Below are positions 34,075 to 41,573 of a DNA stretch of 63,218 nucleotides, piece by piece. Each line of letters begins with the position of its first letter. The stretch's first letter is position 1. Where the stretch lies: assembly GCA_900315225.1 (NCBI GenBank), contig OMYM01000334.1:1-63218 (forward strand), given 5' to 3'. The position numbers were made by a program, and so were the translations under genes. The DNA comes from an uncultured Erysipelotrichaceae bacterium. Its GTDB lineage: Bacteria; Bacillota_I; Bacilli_A; Erysipelotrichales; Erysipelotrichaceae. The notes beneath the pieces are model-generated. The model made no database searches. It was not told where the DNA came from and was given only the letters and a program-made list of their open reading frames with translations.

Positions 34075-35166
34075 TTATTTAAGGCCAAAAGATATTTTGT
34101 TATCCATGCTTGTCATCAAGTCACGAAATGTTTGTTCATATTCTCTTGGATTGGGCAAAATAGCGTTGGTTACCCGGGAAAAGGGCAATACCTCGATATC
34201 GGTGCGCAAGACGGAAAGATCCCCTGTGTATTTTACGTACGTAAATGCCACGCGCGCATTGGATACCGTGACTTTCCCATTGTGGTCAACGTCAATGTCC
34301 AGCGAGCCAAGCATGCCTGTTCTGCGATCTTCGCCAATCTGGGTGGACACAAGGTTGCCCATGGCATAGAACACCGGGACATCGCCAATCCATTCAAACG
34401 GCTGGATGGCGTGGGGATGGTTGCCTATGATGATGGTCGCACCAGCCTCCACCAGCTTCCTTGCCAGGGTCTTTTGTTCATCGTTGACCGCGTGGGAATA
34501 TTCTGTTCCCCAATGCATCGCAACAACGACAATGTCGTTTTCCACCCTTGCCTTTTGGACACGGGCAAGCATTTCCTTCTCATTGCCAGGATAGTCGTTC
34601 ACCTGCCAATCATTTTCCTCAATAACGCCATTGGTGCCATATGTGTATGAAAGCAAGGCAACCCGCACTCCTTTGACCTTGATGGAAGGCACCATATGGG
34701 ACTCGTATTCCATCGCATTGGTGCCATCCATGGCGACATTGCGCTGGCTGTTCCAGAATTCACGCGATGCTTCGATCCCTGCGGTTCCCTTGTCCAGGCA
34801 ATGGTTATTGGCGGTAGAAACAAGATTGAAGCCTTTTTCCACCATGTATTCGCCAAATTCCATGGGACTGTTGAAAGTAGGATATCCCGAAAGACCTAGC
34901 GCTGTCCCACCCAGGATGGTCTCCTGGTTGTAGTATGCCAAATCGTAGTCTTTCACCTGATCTAGTATTCCATCGAGTTGCTTGTGAAAGTCAAACGTTC
35001 CATCTCTTTTCATTGCATCGGTGTACACCGACTCATGTAAAAGGGCATCGCCCGCGATGAACATGCGCAAATGCACCGTGTCATCCGTTTCCAATGTCTC
35101 TGGCATAGGCATAACGCTTTGTCCCACCAAGGACAAGGAAAGCAGGAACATAGCTATCGGTTTCAT
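34075..35166 (-). CDS. CapA family protein (metallophosphoesterase-like)
   Basis: 363 residues with an N-terminal signal peptide (MFLLSLSLVGQSVM). The CapA/PgsA-type fold is indicated by RMFIAGDALLHES near 35, NQETILGG, STANNHCLDKG near 125, VVVAMHWGTEYSH and IIIGNHPHAIQP. In capsule operons CapA takes part in poly-gamma-glutamate export; solitary secreted relatives have unknown substrates. It overlaps the preceding peptidase gene by 4 bp and follows it in the same transcript. Confidence 0.88.
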   Translation of the reverse strand: MKPIAMFLLSLSLVGQSVMPMPETLETDDTVHLRMFIAGDALLHESVYTDAMKRDGTFDFHKQLDGILDQVKDYDLAYYNQETILGGTALGLSGYPTFNSPMEFGEYMVEKGFNLVSTANNHCLDKGTAGIEASREFWNSQRNVAMDGTNAMEYESHMVPSIKVKGVRVALLSYTYGTNGVIEENDWQVNDYPGNEKEMLARVQKARVENDIVVVAMHWGTEYSHAVNDEQKTLARKLVEAGATIIIGNHPHAIQPFEWIGDVPVFYAMGNLVSTQIGEDRRTGMLGSLDIDVDHNGKVTVSNARVAFTYVKYTGDLSVLRTDIEVLPFSRVTNAILPNPREYEQTFRDLMTSMDNKISFGLK

Positions 35167-35903
35167 TTGTAGTCGCCTCCTTCTAAGCCAAAGTACTCTT
35201 CAAAGCATTGGCCTGATCGATAGATATCCTTGGCATATTCCATTCCTACATACCTAAAATGCCATGGTTCAAAGTCAAACCCGGTGATGTCCTCCTTCCC
35301 CTTGGGATAGCGAAGAATAAAGCCATATTCATGTGCGTGCGCCGCAAGCCATTGTCCCTGGGGCGTGTCCGCAAAGCCTTCGTTGACCTGGTAGGACAAA
35401 TCCGCCGCCAGTCCTGTCTGATGCTCGGAATAACCTGGCCGTGAGCTAACCGAATCAGCAAAATCTTGCCCACCTTCCTTGACGTATCCCGAATAGAGGC
35501 TGAGTTGTCTTTCCTCAGAGCGATAGGCAGATGCGCACACAAGTTGCACGCCATCCTTCAAGGCAGCCGCAAACATGTCTTCCATGTGTTTCGCCGCTTC
35601 TTCCCGCATTTCGCAAAGAGCGCCTGCCGTATAGATGTCCATCTCGCGCAAGTCCTCGGGTATATATCCATCTGGCAATGGGTGTTTCTTGTTCGCTAGC
35701 AACAGATTTGAATCCAAGTCGCTAAACCTAGGGTCTTCTTCAGGCGAAAGGGTTGGCTCTGGCGTAGCCGGGATGACATCAACGTCATCAACCACGCTTT
35801 CAACAACCGTCACCCGTATGTTTGGTCTAAATATGATAAATAATCCAGTAAATGCGACCATTCCCCCCAGAATCAAGGCAAACACCGATAGTTTTTTCGT
35901 CAT
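35163..35903 (-). CDS. D-Ala-D-Ala carboxypeptidase family (VanY/M15B)
   Basis: 246 residues with an N-terminal membrane anchor (VFALILGGMVAFTGLFIIF). The M15 zinc site is visible: SAYRSEERQ, SEHQTGLAADL (His and Asp ligands) and EPWHFRYVG (third ligand). Such enzymes trim the terminal D-alanine of peptidoglycan stems. It is translationally coupled to the CapA-family gene downstream, so both probably act on the cell wall. AGGAGG precedes the ATG and a TATAAT lies at 35932-35927 on the minus strand. Confidence 0.92.
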   Translation of the reverse strand: MTKKLSVFALILGGMVAFTGLFIIFRPNIRVTVVESVVDDVDVIPATPEPTLSPEEDPRFSDLDSNLLLANKKHPLPDGYIPEDLREMDIYTAGALCEMREEAAKHMEDMFAAALKDGVQLVCASAYRSEERQLSLYSGYVKEGGQDFADSVSSRPGYSEHQTGLAADLSYQVNEGFADTPQGQWLAAHAHEYGFILRYPKGKEDITGFDFEPWHFRYVGMEYAKDIYRSGQCFEEYFGLEGGDYK

Positions 35904-36058
35904 TCCATTTCCTCCTGCGGCTTCTCATTATACTCCAAAGAAAACAAAGTGATTGCAAAGACTTTTTTAAGAAATCTTCATTTTGCGCCTATGACGCGTC
36001 TTCTTGCGCATCATTCATACTTGTAAGCACTTACATTCCGTTTCAGTTGAAATATTGC

Positions 36059-36087
36059 TTTACAAACGTTTCCCTTCCTATTAGAAT
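36059..36087 (+). promoter_or_regulatory. Promoter of the uracil permease gene
   Basis: TTTACA (36059-36064), 17 bp, TAGAAT (36082-36087), about 28 bp before the ATG, leaving room only for the AAGGGGG ribosome site and no attenuator. Confidence 0.7.
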
Positions 36088-36114
36088 CTTGTCTCAAAAG
36101 GGGGTTAGACAACT

Positions 36115-37461
36115 ATGAAACTTGTCTATAAAGTCGAAGACAAACCACAGCCAAAAGACTTGATTGTTTTCGCATTCCAGCAAGTCCTTGCTATTATGGC
36201 GGCAACCATTGCCGTGCCAATGATCGTTGGCCACGGCATGAGCACAGCAGCGGCGCTTTTTGGGGCAGGCGTTGGCACTCTTGTTTATATTTTCTTCACA
36301 AATAAGAAGAGCCCTGTGTTCCTGGGTTCTTCTTTTGCGTTCCTTGGCTCCATGGCGGCAGCATTCGCCAGCGCCCCAAGCGACAACGCGGGTTTCGCCG
36401 GTCTTTTGCTTGGCGCCATTTTTGCGGGATTGGTGTATGTCGTTTTCGCTCTGGTAATTAAATCGGTGGGTACCGACTGGGTCAATGACCTCATGCCTCC
36501 GGTGGTAATCGGTCCAACCGTTGCCATCATCGGTCTTTCCCTGGCGGGAAACGCTGTTGGAGACTTGCAGACAAGCAGCGTTAGCGGGCAAACAACCCAA
36601 TGGGCAGTCCTTTGTGGACTTGTCGCCTTATTGGCAACCATGCTTGCTAGCACCTATGGAAAGAAAAACGTGAAGCTCATTCCGTTTATCATCGGCATCC
36701 TTGCCGGCTACATCGTAGCCGCCATCCTCACGTTCATTGGCAACGCCACAGGCAACGAAGCAATGATGATCACTGATTTCTCGCCCATCACGGGACTAGT
36801 GGCCAATGGCGTATCCCTGAAGACATTCTTCGCCATCCCAGACTTTACATTCATTAAGGCAGCCAAGGGACTGGGAGAGATTTCCGGTGGATACATCGCT
36901 ACCATCGCCGCCGCATATATTCCTGTCGCTCTTGTCGTGTTCGCCGAACATATCGCCGACCACAAAAACATATCCACGATTATTGAAAGAGATCTTCTGG
37001 AAGACCCTGGCCTCAATCGCACCTTGCTTGGCGATGGCGTAGGATCCATGGTCGGCGCTTTCTTCGGCGGCTGCCCAAACACCACGTATGGTGAATCCGT
37101 CGCATGTGTGGCAATTACCAGAAACGCCTCTGTCGCAACAATCTTCGTTGCAGCAATCGAGTGCATCTTCATCTCTTTCCTTAGCCCGTTCGTGGCTTTC
37201 ATCTCTTCCATTCCATCCTGCGTGATGGGTGGCGTATGCATGGCATTGTATGGCTTCATCGCTGTATCCGGCCTCAAGATGATCAAGAAAGTCGACCTGG
37301 AAAAAAACAAGAACTTGTTTGTCGTTTCCACGATCCTGATTTCAGGCATCGGCGGTCTCTCCCTCACCTTCGGCAGTATTACCATCACCACGGTCGCTTG
37401 TGCCTTGATCCTTGGCATCATCGTAAACAAGATCCTCGCCAACGACCCCGACGCACGTTGA
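36115..37461 (+). CDS. NCS2 family uracil permease
   Basis: 448 residues, about 14 hydrophobic segments. Nucleobase:cation symporter-2 features include FAFQQVLAIMAATIAVPMIV and the substrate-helix motif GGCPNTTYGES near 320, whose NTTYGE form is typical of uracil (UraA/PyrP) rather than xanthine carriers. The short leader shows no PyrR attenuator. A strong terminator follows, so it is a single-gene unit. Confidence 0.92.
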   Translation: MKLVYKVEDKPQPKDLIVFAFQQVLAIMAATIAVPMIVGHGMSTAAALFGAGVGTLVYIFFTNKKSPVFLGSSFAFLGSMAAAFASAPSDNAGFAGLLLGAIFAGLVYVVFALVIKSVGTDWVNDLMPPVVIGPTVAIIGLSLAGNAVGDLQTSSVSGQTTQWAVLCGLVALLATMLASTYGKKNVKLIPFIIGILAGYIVAAILTFIGNATGNEAMMITDFSPITGLVANGVSLKTFFAIPDFTFIKAAKGLGEISGGYIATIAAAYIPVALVVFAEHIADHKNISTIIERDLLEDPGLNRTLLGDGVGSMVGAFFGGCPNTTYGESVACVAITRNASVATIFVAAIECIFISFLSPFVAFISSIPSCVMGGVCMALYGFIAVSGLKMIKKVDLEKNKNLFVVSTILISGIGGLSLTFGSITITTVACALILGIIVNKILANDPDAR

Positions 37462-37466
37462 CAAAG

Positions 37467-37499
37467 AGATTCCCGCGGCGTGCCGCGAGAATCTTTTTT
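37467..37499 (+). terminator. Terminator of the uracil permease gene
   Basis: AGATTC-c-CGCGGC, loop GT, GCCGCG-a-GAATCT followed by T6. Confidence 0.92.
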
Positions 37500-37516
37500 C
37501 TATGAAAGGACTACCC

Positions 37517-38137
37517 ATGAAGAAATACATCAAGTTTATTTTCCTGGCCATGATCTGTTTAACCCTTGCTTCATGCATGGACATCTCCCTGTCCTATGAC
37601 ATCGACAAAAAGGGAAACATCACGCAAACCGGGACAATGTTGTTTGACAACTCACTAATCGAAAGCGAAACAAACTCTTCCATCGATGAATATCTCGAAG
37701 AAATGAAAGAAGAACTAGCAACCAACCACCCCAGCCTCGTCATGGACATTATCCATGACGGAAACAAGTCAGGCCTATCCCTGCGCGGGGAATCGTTCTA
37801 TGAGCCAGCCATCGTCAAGAGCGGAAACACCATCACCCTCACCATCGATCTTGTGCAAGCAAAAGACACCCTTTCCCAAGAAGCAATGTTCATTGGCACG
37901 ACCATCGAAGACATGCGACAAGAAGGCGGACAATTCAACATCTATGTGACAATGCCCGCCAAGCCAAAGTCCAATGTTGGCTCTATCAAGAAAAACACCG
38001 TCAAGATCGATCTATTAGAAACCGATGCCAACACCGCCACCATCACCTGTTCCCTGTCCAATCCATTGATTCCCTTTCTGATAGCACTAATCGTTGGTCT
38101 CTTAACCATTCTCGCTAGAATCCTGCTACATCGATGA
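37517..38137 (+). CDS. LppM-like lipoprotein, paralogue 1
   Basis: 206 residues, start fixed by AAAGGA 7 bp before the ATG. The signal peptide ends in LASC (lipobox). The mature part starts DISLSYDIDKKGNITQTG, followed by a mixed alpha/beta region and a C-terminal span (LIPFLIALIVGLLTIL). Lipid anchor plus C-terminal span resembles the LppM/DUF3153 group, a tentative assignment. The next gene encodes a paralogue with the same layout. Function unknown. Confidence 0.75.
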   Translation: MKKYIKFIFLAMICLTLASCMDISLSYDIDKKGNITQTGTMLFDNSLIESETNSSIDEYLEEMKEELATNHPSLVMDIIHDGNKSGLSLRGESFYEPAIVKSGNTITLTIDLVQAKDTLSQEAMFIGTTIEDMRQEGGQFNIYVTMPAKPKSNVGSIKKNTVKIDLLETDANTATITCSLSNPLIPFLIALIVGLLTILARILLHR

Positions 38138-38175
38138 ATATGGTACAATAGAGTCAAAGGTGAAAGGAGAAACAC

Positions 38176-38826
38176 ATGAAAAAACATCTTAAGGCATTGT
38201 TGGCATTAATCCTAGCATTCACGCTGTCTGGCTGCGCCAAATTTCGCATGACATACGACGTAGACAAAAACGGGAATCTCACGGGAACCATCGCCACCCT
38301 TTATTCAATGCGCGCCATTGAATCATTCAATCCCGGCATGACCGACGTCGACCGTGAGGAGCTTCTCTCGGCCTTGAAGGAAGAAATGCAGGAATCATAT
38401 CCAGATGCGACAATCACGTATGTCTCCGAAGGGGAAGGCAAGGATGCCTACGCTGGATATATCGTCAGTGGAATCACCGAAATCGAAGGCATCGAGATAA
38501 CCAAGGAAGGCTTTAAGCTAACCCTGAAATACCCCATCGTCAAAGTGGCGGAAACACTTGCCCAAGAAAACGGTCTAACGCAATACTCGACAAACCTACT
38601 CGTAGAGAATGGCTTTGAGGCTACCGTTGACTTCAACATGCCTGGCAAGCCGGAATCCAACATTGGCGAAATCACCGGCAACACGGTTCACATCGACCTG
38701 CTCGATCTACCCGCAGGCGTAGACACCGCCATCATCACTTGCTCTGTATTCCCGCTGATCCCCGTTGCGATCGGGGGAGGAGTTCTCATCCTGCTAGTAA
38801 TCATTCTTGCGCTTAGGAAAAAATAA
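38176..38826 (+). CDS. LppM-like lipoprotein, paralogue 2
   Basis: 216 residues: signal peptide with LSGC lipobox, KFRMTYDVDKNGNLTGT, a GYIVSGITEIEGIEI segment, MPGKPESNIGEITGNTVHID, and a C-terminal span (VAIGGGVLILLVIILAL). It aligns along its length with paralogue 1, including MPxKPxSNxG and NTVxIDLL, so the pair arose by tandem duplication. GGAGA precedes the ATG and TACAAT upstream could be a separate -10. Confidence 0.78.
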   Translation: MKKHLKALLALILAFTLSGCAKFRMTYDVDKNGNLTGTIATLYSMRAIESFNPGMTDVDREELLSALKEEMQESYPDATITYVSEGEGKDAYAGYIVSGITEIEGIEITKEGFKLTLKYPIVKVAETLAQENGLTQYSTNLLVENGFEATVDFNMPGKPESNIGEITGNTVHIDLLDLPAGVDTAIITCSVFPLIPVAIGGGVLILLVIILALRKK

Positions 38827-38828
38827 CG

Positions 38829-38850
38829 AAACAACCGAAAGGTTGTTTTC
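38829..38850 (+). terminator. Terminator after the lipoprotein pair
   Basis: AAACAACC, tetraloop GAAA, GGTTGTTTTC. Confidence 0.85.
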
Positions 38851-38894
38851 TTTCTTCCCCTGAATATATATAATTTTGAAAAGGAGATCATACA

Positions 38895-39710
38895 ATGTAT
38901 AAACTGATTGTCAGCGACCTAGATGAAACCCTGATTGCCCGCGACCGCACCATCGGCCAAAAGACCATTGAGGCGATCAAGAAAGCAACCGCAGCAGGTG
39001 TTCTCTTTGTGCCAGCCACAGGACGTGGCTTCAACTCCGTCTACACCACCACAAAAGAACTAGACCTCTACGACAAAGAAGGCCAGTACGTCATTTCCTA
39101 CAACGGTGGCGCCATCACTGAAAACAAAGACGATAAAATCCTGTATTTCCAAGGCATTACCTTTGCTGAAGCAGAAGCCCTTTACAAAAAAGGCATTACC
39201 TATGACAACATCTGCGTCCATGTCTACACCCCTGACCAGGTATGGGTCAGAAACTTCTACCCGGAAGAAGTGGAATACCTCGCTTCAAGGCAACCATGCA
39301 CGGAGATCTTTGGCGATGACATTGATTTCCTCAAGGGCAAGGAAATCGTCAAAGCCATTTACATGAACACTGACTATGACTACCTTCGCCGCATCCAGTC
39401 AGAGATTACCGATCTCACAAAAGAAATGGATGTCTCCTTCTCTTCCAACCGCTACATGGAATTCAACCGCAAGGGCGTAAACAAAGGCAATGGTCTGCAA
39501 AGGCTTTGCGATATCCTTGGCATCGATATCCAGGACACGATCGCGATTGGCGACAATTTCAACGACCTCTCCATGATCAAGGCGGCAGGACTGGGTATTG
39601 GCGTAGCCAATACCGTAGAGGAAATGAAGAAGGAATGCGACTTCATCACCGAAAATGATTGCGACCATGACGCTGTAGCGGAAGTCATCGAGAAATTCAT
39701 CTTTTGCTAG
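38895..39710 (+). CDS. Cof-type HAD-IIB phosphatase
   Basis: 271 residues. HAD motifs: SDLDETLIARD at 7-17 (nucleophile Asp, with DLDE replacing the usual DLDG), a cap domain in the middle, a lysine in NRKGVNKGNGL near 195, and GDNFNDLSMIKAAGLGI near 218. These act on sugar phosphates, flavin or pyridoxal phosphates; the substrate is not predictable. A terminator follows. Confidence 0.92.
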   Translation: MYKLIVSDLDETLIARDRTIGQKTIEAIKKATAAGVLFVPATGRGFNSVYTTTKELDLYDKEGQYVISYNGGAITENKDDKILYFQGITFAEAEALYKKGITYDNICVHVYTPDQVWVRNFYPEEVEYLASRQPCTEIFGDDIDFLKGKEIVKAIYMNTDYDYLRRIQSEITDLTKEMDVSFSSNRYMEFNRKGVNKGNGLQRLCDILGIDIQDTIAIGDNFNDLSMIKAAGLGIGVANTVEEMKKECDFITENDCDHDAVAEVIEKFIFC

Positions 39711-39712
39711 AC

Positions 39713-39741
39713 AAAAAAGCCAACCAGTCGGTTGGCTTTTT
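39713..39741. terminator. Bidirectional terminator
   Basis: AAAAAAGCCAACC, loop AGTC, GGTTGGCTTTTTTT between two convergent genes. Confidence 0.92.
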
Positions 39742-41502
39742 TTATGCAATGCCGTTCCAAAGACGATAGTAGATTCCCTGTTTTTGCAATAGTTGCTCGT
39801 GTGTTCCCTCTTCCGCAATGCCTTCCTTGCCTAGGACAATGATCCTATCCGCATGACGAATAGTCGTCAAGCGGTGTGCTATGGTAAGCGTTGTTCTTCC
39901 TACCGACAGTTTCTCCAGGCTCTTTTCAATCAGTATCTCGCTTTCGTTGTCAAGGGCGCTTGTTGCTTCATCCAACAACAAGATTGGTGGATTCTTCAAG
40001 AATACCCGGGCAATCGCTATGCGTTGCTTTTGCCCACCGGAAAGCTTGACGCCACGCTCTCCGACATACGAGTCGTATCCTTTTGGCAACGCCTCGATAA
40101 ATTCATTTGCGCCCGCCAATTGCGCCGCATATTCGATTTCCTTACGGCTAGCGCCTGGCTTGCCATAGGCGATATTCTCAGCAACAGTCCCTGAGAAAAG
40201 ATACACATCCTGTTGGACAATGCCAATGGCATTGCGAAGACTCTTCAATGTCACCTTACGGATATCTTGCCCATCAATGTAAATGGTGCCACCAGTCGTG
40301 TCATAGAAGCGAGGAATCAATGAACATAATGTTGTCTTTCCACCACCACTTTCACCAACCAGCGCTAGGTTTTCTCCTGGCTTGATGCAAAGATCCAGAT
40401 GATGCAAGACTCGGTTATGGTCATCGGGATATTCAAACGAGACATCGTTGAAGACAATCTCGCAATCTTTGATCGCAAGTTCCTTGGCATCTGGCGCATC
40501 CGCAATATCCACTGGCGTATCCATGATCTCCAAGAATCTCTCAATGCCTGTAATGCCCGAAGAGAATTGTTCCGCAAAGTCGACGATCCTTCGGATCGTT
40601 GCAATCATAATCTGCACATACAGGATATAGCCGACAAGATCTCCCGCCGTGATCGCTCCTTTCACCAAAAACAATCCACCCGCCAAGATCGTCGTCACAT
40701 ACATGAACGCATCAAACAAACGCGTACACATTGCATAATTCGCAAACGCACGATAGCGCTCTTTCTTGATCCTCTTGAAGTCTTCATTGCCGATCGCAAA
40801 CTTCCGTATCTCGATGTCTTCTGCCGCAAACGCCTTGACGACTTTTTCACCCAGCAAAGAATCTTCCACCCTGGCATTGAGTTCGCCTAACTGCACCCGT
40901 TGTTCCTTGGAAGCAGCCCGCAAACGATGATTCAGGCGAATAGAGAAATACAGCATGAACGGAACGCAGGCAAACACAATCAACGTCAATAACACCGAGG
41001 CATGGCACAAAATGACAAAAGATACGACAAACTTGATAAACGCAATAAAGAACTCCTCTGGGCAATGATGAGCAAACTCTGTCACATCGAATAAGTCGGA
41101 TGTTATCCTTCCCATGATTGTCCCAATCTTTGTGTTGTTGTAGTAGCTGTCGCTCAATCTTTCCAAATGGTCGAACAGATCTGTGCGCATGTCTGTCTCA
41201 ATGTATACACCCATGACATGTCCCCGAAAAGACATATAGTAATACGCAACAGCATCAATCAACCGCAACACGCCATACAGCAATGCCATGCGCAGGATCA
41301 ACCCCACCGTAACAAGCGATGCGTCATTGCTTGCCAAGTTGGTCAGGTATGACATGATCCTAGGCAACGCAATGTCGCATAGCGTTGTCAAGGAAGCACA
41401 GAATAAATCGAAATACAGCATCTTCCTGTATTTCATCATATACGGGGCGAATCTTTTTAACAACTCTCCCATTCCATAGTTTCTTTCTATCGTCTGGCTC
41501 AT
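39742..41502 (-). CDS. ABC exporter, fused membrane and ATPase domains
   Basis: 586 residues: a six-span exporter domain (~20-320) followed by an ATPase: Walker A GESGGGKTT near 372, signature LSGGQKQRIAIARV near 474, Walker B ILLLDEATSALD near 496, H-loop TIAHRLTT. It is an MsbA/LmrA-type half transporter expected to work as a homodimer, since no partner is adjacent. Substrate could be lipid, drug or peptide. AAGGAG precedes the ATG. Confidence 0.93.
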   Translation of the reverse strand: MSQTIERNYGMGELLKRFAPYMMKYRKMLYFDLFCASLTTLCDIALPRIMSYLTNLASNDASLVTVGLILRMALLYGVLRLIDAVAYYYMSFRGHVMGVYIETDMRTDLFDHLERLSDSYYNNTKIGTIMGRITSDLFDVTEFAHHCPEEFFIAFIKFVVSFVILCHASVLLTLIVFACVPFMLYFSIRLNHRLRAASKEQRVQLGELNARVEDSLLGEKVVKAFAAEDIEIRKFAIGNEDFKRIKKERYRAFANYAMCTRLFDAFMYVTTILAGGLFLVKGAITAGDLVGYILYVQIMIATIRRIVDFAEQFSSGITGIERFLEIMDTPVDIADAPDAKELAIKDCEIVFNDVSFEYPDDHNRVLHHLDLCIKPGENLALVGESGGGKTTLCSLIPRFYDTTGGTIYIDGQDIRKVTLKSLRNAIGIVQQDVYLFSGTVAENIAYGKPGASRKEIEYAAQLAGANEFIEALPKGYDSYVGERGVKLSGGQKQRIAIARVFLKNPPILLLDEATSALDNESEILIEKSLEKLSVGRTTLTIAHRLTTIRHADRIIVLGKEGIAEEGTHEQLLQKQGIYYRLWNGIA

Positions 41503-41551
41503 TGGTGACTCCTTTCAAACTGTTTCATTATAACAACTATACCAGAAAAAA

Positions 41552-41573
41552 GGATGCCTACATTTGGGCATCC
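41552..41573 (-). terminator. Terminator overlapping the stop codon of the kinase-like gene
   Basis: Read leftward: GGATGCC, loop containing the TAG stop, GGCATCC, then T6. The stop at 41558-41560 lies within the hairpin, so ribosomes reaching the stop would cover it. Confidence 0.8.

Noticed and set aside
36708-37442. 244-codon minus-strand frame opposite the uracil permease gene
   Set aside because: It is antisense to a clear NCS2 gene, lacks a ribosome site, and its composition (Met, Thr, Ala, Pro) is that of a complementary-strand shadow.
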